From positions 1-64,000 of the forward strand of contig CANIEU010000005.1 of assembly GCA_947466585.1 (NCBI GenBank): a stretch of DNA of 64,000 nucleotides, in the 5' to 3' direction. The translations under genes were made by a program, and so were the position numbers. The notes below the pieces were generated by a model. That model made no database searches, was not told the origin of the DNA, and worked only from the letters and a program-made list of their open reading frames with translations. The stretch is from Fibrobacterota bacterium (GTDB taxonomy: Bacteria; Fibrobacterota; Fibrobacteria; UBA11236). Below, piece by piece: positions 17,153 to 26,803 of the stretch; the stretch's first letter is position 1; the number at the start of each line of letters is the position of its first letter.

Positions 17153-17686
17153 ATGGCCGTCAGCGAAGAAGCCCGATTCATCACCCTCGGACCCGAAGTC
17201 GGGTCGCGCATCCAATCACGCGAACTGGTTTTGCTCTACTACATGGTGCTCTCCGGCACCTTGCTTTCCGCCGCCCTCACCAACCCCGACCGGGTCGAAT
17301 TCGCCCTGGCGATTCCCTATCTCGCACTCGCCAGCGCGCTTTTGGGCATGCACCACGACCTGATCATAGGGGTCCTGTCCGATTTCATGAAGGATCTCTC
17401 CAAGGATTCCACCGGGCCACGCTGGCATCACGACCCCAATTACCTCCCGCGCGCGCTCCGGTTTCGAACCATCCGCGACATCGGTGCCGGATTCTTCAAG
17501 GTTTTCAGTGTAGGCGTTGCTCTTTTCGTGACCCAAACTGATGTGTCGGGGCACAAGGCCACGCCTTTGATTTCGGTGCTCTGGTGGGGCGGCTTGCTCT
17601 GCGGGATGGGCGTGGTCGCCTTGATGGTCTTCACCTGGGGTGCCCGTAATGAGAAATGGTTCGCCCGGTGGTTCTGGTCGGTTTAA
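17153..17686 (+). CDS. Hypothetical inner-membrane protein with four predicted helices
   Basis: 177 aa. Hydrophobic segments at about residues 24-42, 48-75, 122-138 and 146-168; the loops contain a charged stretch MKDLSKDSTGPRWHHDPNYLP between helices 2 and 3. AAGGAG lies 6 nt before the ATG, a clear ribosome binding site that settles the start. No recognised domain. It is divergent from purC and convergent with the LamG-type gene across a strong terminator, so it appears to be a single-gene unit. Confidence 0.75.
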   Translation: MAVSEEARFITLGPEVGSRIQSRELVLLYYMVLSGTLLSAALTNPDRVEFALAIPYLALASALLGMHHDLIIGVLSDFMKDLSKDSTGPRWHHDPNYLPRALRFRTIRDIGAGFFKVFSVGVALFVTQTDVSGHKATPLISVLWWGGLLCGMGVVALMVFTWGARNEKWFARWFWSV

Positions 17687-17707
17687 AGGCAGAAAAAAAA
17701 AGACCAC

Positions 17708-17746
17708 AAAAAAAAGGACCGGAGCAATGCTCCGGTCCTTTTTTTT
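17708..17746. terminator. Bidirectional intrinsic terminator
   Basis: A-run 17708-17715, stem GGACCGGAGC (17716-17725), loop AAT, GCTCCGGTCC (17729-17738), T-run 17739-17746. It serves the plus-strand membrane protein and the convergent minus-strand LamG-type gene. Confidence 0.95.
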
Positions 17747-17761
17747 AGAACCTAGAATCGC

Positions 17762-19237
17762 TTACGGGTTGTAAGCGAACTTGCGCTCAAGGGTCGCACC
17801 CTTGAGGGACTCGAAGCGCGCCACGTAGACACCGCGTGAGGCGTTGCCGTTGCGGCCCATGCCGTCCCAAGCGATCGCCGAAGCAGTAGCCGTGACGTTG
17901 CTGCTCCAGACCGTGCGTCCGAAGACGTCGAGCACGGAAACCTTGCCGGCGGTCGCGGCGGGCAGGTTGAAGAACACCTGACGACCGGCGACGCGCGTGG
18001 CGAAGCTATGCGTACCGTGCGAACCCGCACCAAGGATGCCGGTGTAGTCGCTGCCGCCGGCTGCCGGAGCGGCCGTCGTGCCGACTACGATGGCGTTGGC
18101 GCCTGCCTTCTGGGTCTCGTAGCTGAGTTTGGCCCAAGCGGCCGAGCGAGCAGCCTTCGCAAAGCTGACTTCGTCGAACATGCCCTGGAAGTAGGGATCC
18201 GAGGCAGTCACCGAGGAGCGGCCCATGTACACGTAGTTGCGCAGGCCCACGGCCAGATCGGGTAGGTCGGCAGTCACGTCCGTCTCAACGCCGTTCGCGT
18301 AGATCGTCATGGGAGCGGTGCCGGCCGGCTTGGTGAAGACGAGGTGATACCAGGCATTCGGGGCGTACAGATTGTCGACGGCACTGTTGTAGGTTCCGCT
18401 CGCACCCCAACGCACTGAGAAGGCGTTGACGGCGGGATTCTGACGGTTGCCGAACAGAATGATGCGCGTATCACTTGAGGCCGACGACGTGGTGTCGTCG
18501 AGGATTTCGACGAAGCGTTCGGCGAATACCGGACCCGTGCTGTAAAGCCAGGTTGAGAAGGTGAAGCCGGCGCTGAAGTCCGAGAAGCCTTCATAGCTGC
18601 GGCGATTCAGATCGATGAAGTCGTGCGAGCCAGCAAGGTTATCACCAGCGCCGCCACGCAAGGCATCGGCACGGCCGATCACGCCTTCGGGAGCAACGTA
18701 GGTTGCAGGGGTCGGATCTTCGGTGGTCGGCATGCCGAAATTGGTGAGAAGACCCGTTGGGGCGCCAACCACCTGGTTCGGGCGGGGATTAGTGCCTGTG
18801 GAGTCTCCGAGATGCAGTACGCTCACGAAGCCGTTGGCGGTCGTGAACACGGCGGAGCCCTTGGAGCTGTCGGCCGCGCCGGCCTTGTTCCAGAGCATCT
18901 TGATGGAGGTATTGGTGTTGGCGGCGATGCTATCGACGAGCACCCAGATTTCCGCCTTCTGACCGGCACTGTCCCAACGCTCGATCTGGTGCGGGTAACG
19001 GGTGGTCAGGTTCGACTTGGTGAAGCGGATATCCGCACCCTTGCCCTTGGAGTTCGCAAACACGTCGGCTTGGGCCGAGGTCAAACGAACCAGCAGCGGA
19101 AACTTGGTGACCGTTCCACCACCGACACTACCGTTGATGGTCAGGAAGCGCATAGAGCCCCAAGTGCTGTAATTTTCCTGGGCGAGGGCGACGCTGGCGC
19201 TCATCGCCAAAGCAATCAGTCCTAATTTGAATTTCAT
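17762..19237 (-). CDS. Secreted DUF2341/LamG-domain protein with C-terminal sorting-like tail
   Basis: 491 aa. Signal peptide MKFKLGLIALAMSASVALA at 1-19. Residues about 30-150 match DUF2341 (FPLLVRLTSAQADVFANS, DIRFTKSN). Residues about 190-380 form a LamG/concanavalin-like domain (FTFSTWLY, NAWYHLVFTK, YVYMGRSS, FQGMFDEVSFAKAARS). The last 80 residues (VFFNLPAATAGKVSVLDVFG to YVARFES) look like a FlgD/T9SS-type tail found on secreted FCB proteins. Probably cell-surface carbohydrate or protein binding (inference). AGGAGAT lies 6 nt before the ATG. Confidence 0.82.
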   Translation of the reverse strand: MKFKLGLIALAMSASVALAQENYSTWGSMRFLTINGSVGGGTVTKFPLLVRLTSAQADVFANSKGKGADIRFTKSNLTTRYPHQIERWDSAGQKAEIWVLVDSIAANTNTSIKMLWNKAGAADSSKGSAVFTTANGFVSVLHLGDSTGTNPRPNQVVGAPTGLLTNFGMPTTEDPTPATYVAPEGVIGRADALRGGAGDNLAGSHDFIDLNRRSYEGFSDFSAGFTFSTWLYSTGPVFAERFVEILDDTTSSASSDTRIILFGNRQNPAVNAFSVRWGASGTYNSAVDNLYAPNAWYHLVFTKPAGTAPMTIYANGVETDVTADLPDLAVGLRNYVYMGRSSVTASDPYFQGMFDEVSFAKAARSAAWAKLSYETQKAGANAIVVGTTAAPAAGGSDYTGILGAGSHGTHSFATRVAGRQVFFNLPAATAGKVSVLDVFGRTVWSSNVTATASAIAWDGMGRNGNASRGVYVARFESLKGATLERKFAYNP

Positions 19238-19446
19238 GTTCTATCTCCTTTTTCGAGACGGAATGCCTCGAACCTCGAGCCTTTAAAGTAATGCCGGACC
19301 TCAAAAAAGAAGCGAAAAAACCTGATTTAGCCAAAAAAATGAGACAAATCGGCTGTCGAAGCAAGAAATAATACGATAATGATTTCTAAAAGTTGTTGAA
19401 ACAGATTTAATTCGGATCGCAGGCAGTTCGCGAATCGGAAAAAAAG

Positions 19447-19905
19447 TCAAATCTTCCGGTTTTTATACTCGCTGTAGTCCGCCACCATGCGCGGGTAAAT
19501 CTCGTCCATCAACGGGGAGGAAATCAGGAAGTCGGCCGTTGAACGGTTGCATGCCACGGGAATGTTCCATACGGCGGCCAAGCGCAGCAAGGCCTTCACA
19601 TCCGGGTCGTGGGGGGCCTGGGCGAGGGGGTCCCAGAAAAAGATGAGAAAGTCGACTTCGCCCGTCACGATCGCCGAACCGATTTGTTGGTCACCACCGA
19701 GCGGTCCGCTTTGGAACTTGAGCACAGGCGTACCCAGCACTTTTTCAATAAGGCCTCCGGTGGTGCCGGTCGCAAAGATCGTGTGATGCGAAAGCAAGAC
19801 CTTGTTGAACTTGACCCACTCTACCAGATCGGCCTTGAGATGATCGTGGGCCACAAGGGCGATCCGCTTGTCTTTGTGCAGGGGGATGGTGTTAAACTTT
19901 TTCAT
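19447..19905 (-). CDS. mgsA: Methylglyoxal synthase
   Basis: Converts dihydroxyacetone phosphate to methylglyoxal and phosphate, a glycolytic overflow bypass. [17 protein letters not shown] carries the phosphate-binding and catalytic His/Asp region; [31 protein letters not shown] (catalytic Asp in GGDQQ), [22 protein letters not shown] and [11 protein letters not shown] follow. 152 aa is the usual length. It is followed by a 209-nt A-rich gap before the LamG gene in which I find no hairpin. Confidence 0.96.
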   Translation of the reverse strand: MKKFNTIPLHKDKRIALVAHDHLKADLVEWVKFNKVLLSHHTIFATGTTGGLIEKVLGTPVLKFQSGPLGGDQQIGSAIVTGEVDFLIFFWDPLAQAPHDPDVKALLRLAAVWNIPVACNRSTADFLISSPLMDEIYPRMVADYSEYKNRKI

Positions 19906-19999
19906 GGGGACTCCTTGGGGAGTGATGAGTGCGGAGTGATGACTGATAAGTCATGAAAGGCGCCTTTTCGGATCTATTCGGATCTTATTGTCGCGCGTT

Positions 20000-20458
20000 T
20001 CACTTCTCGATATCGTTTGATTCCGGGAACAAAGCGATCAACGCTTCGGGCGGGCGCAAGGGACGCCCCGCAGGGGTGACGAAGCCGTGCTCGGTGAAGC
20101 CGGTGGCCAGAGGGGTTTCGTCGCCGGGACCGTTTTCGCGCAATACCACATAATCAAAGCGGATGCGGGCACGCCCGAGCCGCGCACGGTGCGTGCGGAC
20201 GATCAGGTTATCGCCGTAGCGCGCGGGGCTTTGGTAGGCGCAATGCGCCTGCAAAACGGGGATGAGAAATCCCTGCTTTTCCATTTCCCAATAGGGATGC
20301 CCGAGATCCGCGAGCGCGGTGGTCCTGGCTACTTCGAAGTAGACGAGGTAGTTCGCGTAGTAGACCACGCCCATGGCATCGGTTTCGGAATAGCGCGGTT
20401 GGAGGCGCAGCTCCGATAGGGGAGACGATGGATTGGAAGCGGGAGTGGAATCGTGCAT
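20000..20458 (-). CDS. YbgC-type acyl-CoA thioesterase (hot-dog fold)
   Basis: 152 aa. The catalytic pattern RYSETDAMGVVYYANYLVYFEVAR (about residues 20-43) with the Asp of the 4-hydroxybenzoyl-CoA thioesterase family is clear. Related to YbgC proteins associated with Tol-Pal or fatty-acyl turnover, though no tol genes are nearby. It begins 7 nt after the MATE transporter stop on the minus strand. Substrate unknown. The 94 nt after it hold repeated GGAGTGATGA words and a small hairpin (ATGACT/AGTCAT). Confidence 0.87.
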   Translation of the reverse strand: MHDSTPASNPSSPLSELRLQPRYSETDAMGVVYYANYLVYFEVARTTALADLGHPYWEMEKQGFLIPVLQAHCAYQSPARYGDNLIVRTHRARLGRARIRFDYVVLRENGPGDETPLATGFTEHGFVTPAGRPLRPPEALIALFPESNDIEK

Positions 20459-20465
20459 GCGGAGA

Positions 20466-21866
20466 CTACGCGGCCGGCAGCCCCGCGGTGTGGGCTTTGT
20501 GCAGCTTCTTCAGCACTGTCAGGATCCACAACAAGGCGATCACGGCGGTGACGAAGTTGGCGATCACCGGGGCGTAATGCATGCCCGGCGCACCGAGATG
20601 TGTATGCAACGACAGGAACCAAGCGAGCGGGGCCGCGATGACCAACAGGCGCATCACCGTCAGAAACAGGAAGGGCAGGCCGCGTCCCAAACCCTGGAAA
20701 GCGCCACTGCAGACGATGTTGATGCCTACCAGCATGAAGCCGAGGCACTGCCAACTGAAGTAGTGTACTGCCAGTTTGTGGGTTTCGGGATCCTGATGGA
20801 AGAGACCGATCAGTCCCTGGCGGAACAGGAATCCGGTGAGGCCGATGGTGGCCAATAGAATGACGGCGGTCAAAATGCCCGCACGCACGGCAGCACGCAC
20901 GCGGTCGATACGGCCTGCGCCGAAGTTTTGCCCGACCAGCGTCAGCACCGAGGTCATCACGGCGAGGGCGGGAAACACCGACAGCAAGTCCAGTCGACCG
21001 CCGATGCCGATGGCCGCCACCGAGGCCTCGTCGAAGTTGGCGGCGATGCGGGTCATCAGAATCCAGTTCAGTCCGATGAGAATCTGGGACAGGCTCGAAG
21101 GCACGCCCACGGTGAAAATGCCGCGCACGCCTTCGAGGTTATTCCACTTGGGCCACTTCACCCAGCGCAATTGGGTTTTACCGCCGAGGTAGATGCGCAG
21201 GATATACAGTGCTGCCAGCGTGTTCGCGACGCTGGAGGCCAGGCCGGCGCCCTTGACGCCCCAACCGAGGCCGTGCAGATCCATCCCGAAGGCGTGGAAG
21301 GCATCGAAAATCAGAAAGGGCGCGATGAAGATGTTCGCGAGCACTGCCAAAATCTGGGCACTGGCCAGCGTCCGCATGTTGCCTTCGGCCCGCAGGCCGC
21401 CCCCGAGCATAAGGGTGAGCAGCATGAAAGGCATGCCGAGAAACACATAGGTGAGAAAGTCGTGGGCGAGGGCGGTGGTCGACGCGGACGCTTTCAAAAA
21501 CATTAAGTAGCGTGGGACCGCAAGGGGGTAGACCAGCATGGCGGCAACGAAAATGCCCATGCAGATCCAGACGATTTGTCCGAGCGTCCGTTCTGCGTCG
21601 GCGCTACGCTTGGCCCCGATATAGCGCGACAGCACCGATGAAGTGCCGATGCTGAGGCCGTTGAAAAACGCGAAGAGCAGGTAGAAAACGGGGATGCCGT
21701 AATTCAGCACCGCCACGCTTTCGTCGCGGCCTAAGCGCCCGACGTAGATCCCGTCGATGATGTTGAGGACCATTTGGGCCGACATGCCGATCAAAATCGG
21801 GAGGGACATGCGGAGGATGTGGCCGGTAACCGGGCCTTGGGTCAGATCGCGAGGTGTTTTTTTCAA
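20466..21866 (-). CDS. MATE family efflux transporter
   Basis: 466 aa with about twelve hydrophobic segments in two similar halves. The N-terminal RDLTQGPVTGHILRMSLPILIGMSAQMVLNIIDGIYVGRLG and SVLSRYIGAKRSADAE, and the C-terminal VLTLVGQNFGAGRIDRVRAAV, are typical NorM/DinF features. Cation-coupled drug or metabolite export from the cytoplasm. It heads a minus-strand run with the YbgC thioesterase and mgsA. The substrate cannot be predicted. Confidence 0.92.
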   Translation of the reverse strand: MKKTPRDLTQGPVTGHILRMSLPILIGMSAQMVLNIIDGIYVGRLGRDESVAVLNYGIPVFYLLFAFFNGLSIGTSSVLSRYIGAKRSADAERTLGQIVWICMGIFVAAMLVYPLAVPRYLMFLKASASTTALAHDFLTYVFLGMPFMLLTLMLGGGLRAEGNMRTLASAQILAVLANIFIAPFLIFDAFHAFGMDLHGLGWGVKGAGLASSVANTLAALYILRIYLGGKTQLRWVKWPKWNNLEGVRGIFTVGVPSSLSQILIGLNWILMTRIAANFDEASVAAIGIGGRLDLLSVFPALAVMTSVLTLVGQNFGAGRIDRVRAAVRAGILTAVILLATIGLTGFLFRQGLIGLFHQDPETHKLAVHYFSWQCLGFMLVGINIVCSGAFQGLGRGLPFLFLTVMRLLVIAAPLAWFLSLHTHLGAPGMHYAPVIANFVTAVIALLWILTVLKKLHKAHTAGLPAA

Positions 21867-21983
21867 GTGGTGGAATATAACAAGGGGGAGGGAGAGGGGG
21901 CGGTTCCCGATTGCCGAAAAATGATGGTTTCGAGGGGGTGCCCAGTACCTTCCCTGCGATTATGATGGTACCTTTGCACCTGA

Positions 21984-22685
21984 ATGCAAAAGTTTTCAAT
22001 AAATGTGCCAACGTGGTTGGCACGGATATTCCCAAGATCCGGGAGATCCCGAATATTCCATTTTGCAATGCTTTCGTTTCTGCCGGTTCTCCTGATTTCC
22101 GGCTGCTCCAGGGTGGGGCCCCCCAAAGTTGAGGGAACTGACGGACCGCTGCCCCTCACAGAGTATCGGGACACCACCGTTTTGGACATGCACGACGGGT
22201 CCCGCTTGAGCTGGCGTTTGAAGACTCAACGTCTGGTTCGGTGGCCGGGCAGCGAGCTGGTCAATGCCGTTCCGGTCGATCTGACCGTATTCGACAGCCT
22301 CGGGGTGCTTCTGATGCGGGTCAAGTCCGATTCGGGGGCCGTGGACGAGGCCGTCACCTTTTTGCTGGCCCAAGGCCATGTGCACGGCCAATCGAGCAAG
22401 GGCATGGACTTGCGGACCGACTCCCTCCGTTGGAGCAAAACTCTGAATCAGGTCACGACCGATGCCTCCGTGCGGGTCGTATCGGAGAATGGCGACATCC
22501 TGACCGGACGGGGCTTCATCTCCGACGCGAACCTCGACCATTGGCAAATTCTTTCCGACGTCAAGGGTGTCTTCCAGCAAGCGGGTGACCGCGCTGGAAC
22601 GTTGGGAGGCAAATCTTCTGGAAGTTCCGGTTCTGGTTCTCGTTCCGATTCCGGTTCGGTGCCACGTGATGAGGGGCCGTTGTGA
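21984..22685 (+). CDS. lptC: LPS export protein LptC
   Basis: Periplasmic bitopic component that hands lipopolysaccharide from LptBFG to LptA. The N-terminal hydrophobic segment ends in LLISGC, resembling a lipobox. The DUF1239/LptC domain (about residues 60-200) shows the repeating pattern LTVFDSLG...SDSGAVDE and DSLRWSKTLNQVTTDASVRV typical of the family. The C-terminus is a Ser/Gly-rich tail of about 25 residues. The final codons overlap the start of lptA, indicating translational coupling. Confidence 0.87.
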   Translation: MQKFSINVPTWLARIFPRSGRSRIFHFAMLSFLPVLLISGCSRVGPPKVEGTDGPLPLTEYRDTTVLDMHDGSRLSWRLKTQRLVRWPGSELVNAVPVDLTVFDSLGVLLMRVKSDSGAVDEAVTFLLAQGHVHGQSSKGMDLRTDSLRWSKTLNQVTTDASVRVVSENGDILTGRGFISDANLDHWQILSDVKGVFQQAGDRAGTLGGKSSGSSGSGSRSDSGSVPRDEGPL

Positions 22686-23950
22686 AACCGGGATTCCTAT
22701 GGCATGCGGCCTTGCCCGTGTGCCTCGGTCTCTTGATGTTGGCCGCAGCCCATCGTCCTTCGCCGCCGTTGGTGATGGAAAATGCCGACCGGCTCGAGGG
22801 CGTTCGCTCCACCGGAGAATACGTTCTGTCCGGCAATGTGCGCTTTCGGCACGGCGACCTGCGCCTCGAGACCCAAAGAGCGTTGTGGGAGCGCGTTCGC
22901 AACCGCGTAACCTGTGAAACCGCGATGCGCATCACGCACCACGGATCCTTGCTGACCGCCGACCGGGGCATGTACGACCGCGAGGCCGACCGCGCGCAGG
23001 CCGAAGGGAACGTGGTGATGCGCGACTCGTCGGGCGAGGTCAACGCCACCGGGGATCGGCTCGATTACGATCGCGTGCTGCGCGTTGCCGTCCTGTCTGG
23101 TAATCCCGTCGCGCGCCGTTTTTATCAGCGGAGGTTGGTGTATCCCGAAGGCGATTCGACGCGCGTCCCCGAAGAAAAACCCGCCGACACGCTGACGATC
23201 CGGGCGTTGAAATTGAAGTACAACGATTCCACTGGCGTTTCCGTGGCGGAAGGCAACGTGGTGATCACGCGGCGCGATTTGCGCATCACCTGCGGCCGCG
23301 CCGAGTACCGCCAGAAACAGGACTCCCTGATTCTGCAAGAGAACCCGGTGGCGAAGGTGGAAGACAGCGAGATCAAGGGCAAGTTGATCCGTATGGGCAT
23401 GGCGGGTGAGGAATTGCGCGGGTTGCGCGTGCGCGGTCAGGCCGAGGCGCTTTCATTCGAAAAAGCCACCGACAGCACGCCCGCCCGCAATTCCAAGGTC
23501 ACCGGCGATTCATTGTTCGCGGTATTTCGTGACGGCGGCCTCGACAGCGTGGAGGTGTTCACGAAGGCTGAAGGCACCTATTGGGAAGTCAATCGACCCG
23601 ATTACGTGAACCGGATGAACGGGGATTACATGGTCATGCGGTTCCGGGACCGCGAAGCGCGCGAAGCCGAAGTGCTGGGTTCCGCACGCAGCACCTATTA
23701 TCATTTCGAAGGCGACACCCTCAAGGGCAAAAATCGCGCCGAGGGCAACGTTATCAGCCTCGCCTTTTCGGACGGTAAGATCTCCGAGGTATTGGTAATA
23801 GGGAAGGCCAGCGGCGTCTACGAAGGAACAGGTTTGGGTTCCGGCAAAATCAGCGGGCCCGCTGCGGATTCGGCCAAGACCAAGGCCGTAAAACCGGACT
23901 CCACCAACAAAGGCAAGAAGTCCGCCGGGCAGAAGAAGGGACAACCGTGA
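22682..23950 (+). CDS. lptA: LptA/OstA-like LPS transport protein, long form
   Basis: 422 aa, GTG start overlapping the lptC stop by 4 nt. A signal segment (about 1-24) is followed by OstA repeats: GEYVLSGNVRFRHGDLRLETQRALWE, LTADRGMYDREADRAQAEGNVVMRDSSGEV and LKYNDSTGVSVAEGNVVITRRDLRITCGRAEY. It is about twice the length of enterobacterial LptA, as in Bacteroidota/Fibrobacterota OstA-like proteins, giving a longer beta-jellyroll bridge. The C-terminus is a Lys/Ser-rich tail. Its 3' end overlaps lptB by 4 nt. Confidence 0.88.
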   Translation: MKPGFLWHAALPVCLGLLMLAAAHRPSPPLVMENADRLEGVRSTGEYVLSGNVRFRHGDLRLETQRALWERVRNRVTCETAMRITHHGSLLTADRGMYDREADRAQAEGNVVMRDSSGEVNATGDRLDYDRVLRVAVLSGNPVARRFYQRRLVYPEGDSTRVPEEKPADTLTIRALKLKYNDSTGVSVAEGNVVITRRDLRITCGRAEYRQKQDSLILQENPVAKVEDSEIKGKLIRMGMAGEELRGLRVRGQAEALSFEKATDSTPARNSKVTGDSLFAVFRDGGLDSVEVFTKAEGTYWEVNRPDYVNRMNGDYMVMRFRDREAREAEVLGSARSTYYHFEGDTLKGKNRAEGNVISLAFSDGKISEVLVIGKASGVYEGTGLGSGKISGPAADSAKTKAVKPDSTNKGKKSAGQKKGQP

Positions 23951-24675
23951 AGCGTATCCGCACCGAAAAATTGACGAAGACGTATGGCGGCCGTCGTGTG
24001 GTGGACGGCGTATCGGTGCACGTGGGCCAGGGCGAGGTCGTGGGACTGCTCGGGCCGAACGGCGCGGGTAAAACCACCTCCTTTTACATGATCACCGGCA
24101 TGATCCGCTGTGATTCGGGGCGCGTGCTGGTCGACGATCAGGACGTGACCTCGCTGCCGATGTACAAGCGCGCCCGCCTCGGAGTCGGGTATTTGCCCCA
24201 AGAGAGTTCGGTGTTCCGGAAGCTTACGGTCGAGCAGAACCTGCTCGCGGTACTGGAGACCCGCACCCAACTCGACCGCAAGCAGCGCCGCGAAGAAGCC
24301 GATCGACTCATGGAAGAATTCAAGATCGCCCGGTTATCCAAGAGCAAGGCCTTTACGCTGTCGGGTGGAGAACGCCGCCGGCTTGAAATCGCCCGTGCAC
24401 TCACCACACGCCCCGACTTTCTCCTGCTCGACGAACCCTTCGCGGGCATCGACCCTATCGCCGTGGAAGACATCCAGTCGGTGATCTTCACCCTGCGCGA
24501 CCGGGGCATGGGGATTCTCATCACCGACCACAGCGTGCGCGAAACGCTCGCCACCACCAACCGCGCTTATATCATGTTCGAGGGACGGGTACTCGTCGAA
24601 GGTTCCGCCGAGCATCTCGCCCAAGACGAAGAGGCGCGGCGCATCTATCTCGGCAAATCCTTCTCTCTCGGCTAA
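23947..24675 (+). CDS. lptB: LPS export ABC ATPase LptB
   Basis: 242 aa ABC ATPase powering LPS extraction from the inner membrane. Walker A GPNGAGKTT (about residues 37-45), LptB-typical DVTSLPMYKRARLGVGYLPQESSVFRKL, signature LSGGERRRLEIARAL and Walker B FLLLDEPFAGIDPIAV are all present. It starts 4 nt inside lptA. The partner permeases lptF and lptG are not in the window. Followed 16 nt later by rpoN, as in the widely conserved lptB-rpoN linkage. Confidence 0.97.
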   Translation: MKRIRTEKLTKTYGGRRVVDGVSVHVGQGEVVGLLGPNGAGKTTSFYMITGMIRCDSGRVLVDDQDVTSLPMYKRARLGVGYLPQESSVFRKLTVEQNLLAVLETRTQLDRKQRREEADRLMEEFKIARLSKSKAFTLSGGERRRLEIARALTTRPDFLLLDEPFAGIDPIAVEDIQSVIFTLRDRGMGILITDHSVRETLATTNRAYIMFEGRVLVEGSAEHLAQDEEARRIYLGKSFSLG

Positions 24676-24691
24676 CGGGAAATCGTGATCC

Positions 24692-26296
24692 ATGAATCTC
24701 GGGCTTGAATTTGGCATGAATATGGGGTTGGAGCAAAAGCTCTCGCCCCAAATGATCCAGTCCCTCCAGCTGTTGCAAATGAATTCGCTAGAGTTGGAGA
24801 TGGCCGTAAAACAGGAGCTGGAGACCAATCCTCTGCTCGAGACCCTGGAAGACGGCGATGAAGACGAAGGCCCCGATTTGGTGCTGCCCGCCGATGGAGA
24901 GAACTCCGAGGCCCCTCCGGAAACCCCGGTTGACGATGGCAAAACGGCTTCTACCGAAGACCCTTTCGACATTCCTTCAGGGGATAATCTGGGTGACAAC
25001 CTATCCGACCCGGTTGCAGAGGCTCCCGACACCTCCGAGGGCGACGAGATCGATTGGGAGGCCTATCTCGAGGACGGTTACGATCCCGCCGAAGGGGTGC
25101 GAGAAGAACGCGAGTCCCCTGATGAAGTGTTCGAGCGCACGCCGGTGTACGACATCTCGTTGCAGGATCACTTGCTTGAGCAGCTCAAAGACCGTGAAGT
25201 AGACCCGGACATTCATGAACTGGTGGAGTACCTGATTTACAGCCTCGACGACCGCGGCTGGCTCGTGGTGGAAGGCCCGGCGAATGCGGAAATCGGCGAG
25301 CGGGTCGCTTCCTCCGACGCCGATCCGAGACATCGTCAGGTACAGTCTGTGATCGAAGGGGTGCTTGATCCTGCGGCCGCCGATGCGCCGGTGCGCGAGG
25401 CGCTGCACGTGCTGCAGTCGTTCGATCCGCCGGGTATCGGCGCGCGCAATTTGCGCGAATGCCTGCTGCTGCAGATGCGTCGGTCCGACCGGGTTTCCCC
25501 GCTGGCGCGCCGCATCGTGGAAGAAGAGTTCCCGCTGCTGGAGCGACTCAAAATCGCCGCCCTCGCCAAAAAACTCGACACATCGCCCGAGGCGGTGCAA
25601 TCGGCCGTGCGTGAGATCGGCACGCTGGAGCCGCATCCCGGCCGCCTGCTTGCGCCCACTGCCGCGGCGTCCGTGATCCCCGATCTGATCGTCGAGGAGA
25701 TCGAGGGCGAACTCGTGTTGCTGTTGAACGATCGGACCATGCCGTCGCTGCGCGTGTCGCGCGCCTACGCCAACCTTTTGCGCAAAGGCAGTCGGGCCAC
25801 GGTGGATGAGAAGAAATACGTGCGCGGTAAATTGAATGCCGCCACCTGGCTGATCCGCGCCATCGAGCAGCGGAAGTCCACCATGTTGAAGGTGATGCAC
25901 GCCATCCTCGAAAGCCAGCCGGAGTTCTTCCGCTCGGGCGCGGCGCATCTGCGTCCGCTCATTCTCCAGCAGGTGGCCGACAAGATCGGCATGCATATTT
26001 CCACTGTGAGCCGGGTGACCAACGGCAAGTACGTTCAGACGCCTCACGGCATCTTCGAACTCAAGTATTTCTTCTCGGCCAGCGTGACCCAAAGCGACGG
26101 CAGCGAAGTCTCCTCTGTGGCGGCGCGCGATGAAATTAAGCGATTGATCGGCTCCGAGGACCCTCAAAACCCCCTGAGTGACCAAAAAATCGTGGAAATC
26201 CTCAAATCACGCGGACTCGACGTGGCGCGCCGTACCGTCGCCAAATATCGCGACCAGCTCGAAATATTGCCCGCCCGCCTTCGGAAAAAATATTGA
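24692..26296 (+). CDS. rpoN: RNA polymerase sigma-54 factor RpoN
   Basis: 534 aa. Region I (LEFGMNMGLEQKLSPQMIQSLQLLQMNSLELE, about 5-36) is the Gln/Leu-rich activator-response segment. Region II is a long acidic stretch (about 48-140). Region III has the core-binding and HTH parts, and the C-terminus holds the RpoN box ARRTVAKYR (about 515-523). Directs -24/-12 promoters that need AAA+ activators; none is encoded in the window. Placed between lptB and hpf, the conserved arrangement of many proteobacteria. Confidence 0.97.
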   Translation: MNLGLEFGMNMGLEQKLSPQMIQSLQLLQMNSLELEMAVKQELETNPLLETLEDGDEDEGPDLVLPADGENSEAPPETPVDDGKTASTEDPFDIPSGDNLGDNLSDPVAEAPDTSEGDEIDWEAYLEDGYDPAEGVREERESPDEVFERTPVYDISLQDHLLEQLKDREVDPDIHELVEYLIYSLDDRGWLVVEGPANAEIGERVASSDADPRHRQVQSVIEGVLDPAAADAPVREALHVLQSFDPPGIGARNLRECLLLQMRRSDRVSPLARRIVEEEFPLLERLKIAALAKKLDTSPEAVQSAVREIGTLEPHPGRLLAPTAAASVIPDLIVEEIEGELVLLLNDRTMPSLRVSRAYANLLRKGSRATVDEKKYVRGKLNAATWLIRAIEQRKSTMLKVMHAILESQPEFFRSGAAHLRPLILQQVADKIGMHISTVSRVTNGKYVQTPHGIFELKYFFSASVTQSDGSEVSSVAARDEIKRLIGSEDPQNPLSDQKIVEILKSRGLDVARRTVAKYRDQLEILPARLRKKY

Positions 26297-26437
26297 GTCG
26301 AATGGAAGCTTTTCCTTCGCGAATTGATTGTTTGGGACCCATAACGGAGTAGATTAAGACCGGAGAGACCAGTGTCTGTTGAGTGTCAACTAAGTGAGAA
26401 TGTAAGCAGTTGGTAGACGCACAAAAGGAGTCCTTCG

Positions 26438-26770
26438 ATGAAAATTCAGATTACCGCCCGCCATTACCATACCACCGCCCACATTCAGGAAAACCTCACC
26501 GAAAACGCCGAGCGATTCGCGCGGTTCAATGATTCGGTTCAGGGGGTGCATTTTATTCTCGACGCCGGTCAGGGCGGCGTGGGACGGGCCGAAGGGATCG
26601 TCAAAATCCGCGACAAGGCGGTTGTGGCCCATGCCGAAGAAGGCACCATGGGCAAGGCTATCGAGATGATGCTCGAGAAGCTGGAACGCCAGCTAAAAAA
26701 GGAAAACGAGAAACTGAAACTCCACAAATCGGAACCTCTGTCCGCCACTTTGGCGGCCGTCGCCGCATAA
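26438..26770 (+). CDS. hpf: Ribosome hibernation-promoting factor (short HPF)
   Basis: 110 aa sigma-54 modulation/YfiA family protein that binds the 30S decoding region in stationary phase. MKIQITARHYHTTAHIQENLTENAERFARF and the C-terminal KAIEMMLEKLERQLKKENEKLK are characteristic. It lacks the C-terminal dimerisation domain of long HPF. AAGGAGTCC lies just before the ATG. The 141 nt between rpoN and hpf contain only a small GTTGA-gtg-TCAAC hairpin. Confidence 0.92.
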   Translation: MKIQITARHYHTTAHIQENLTENAERFARFNDSVQGVHFILDAGQGGVGRAEGIVKIRDKAVVAHAEEGTMGKAIEMMLEKLERQLKKENEKLKLHKSEPLSATLAAVAA

Positions 26771-26803
26771 AAAGGTTCCCGTCCACGATCTCAGGAGAGC
26801 GCA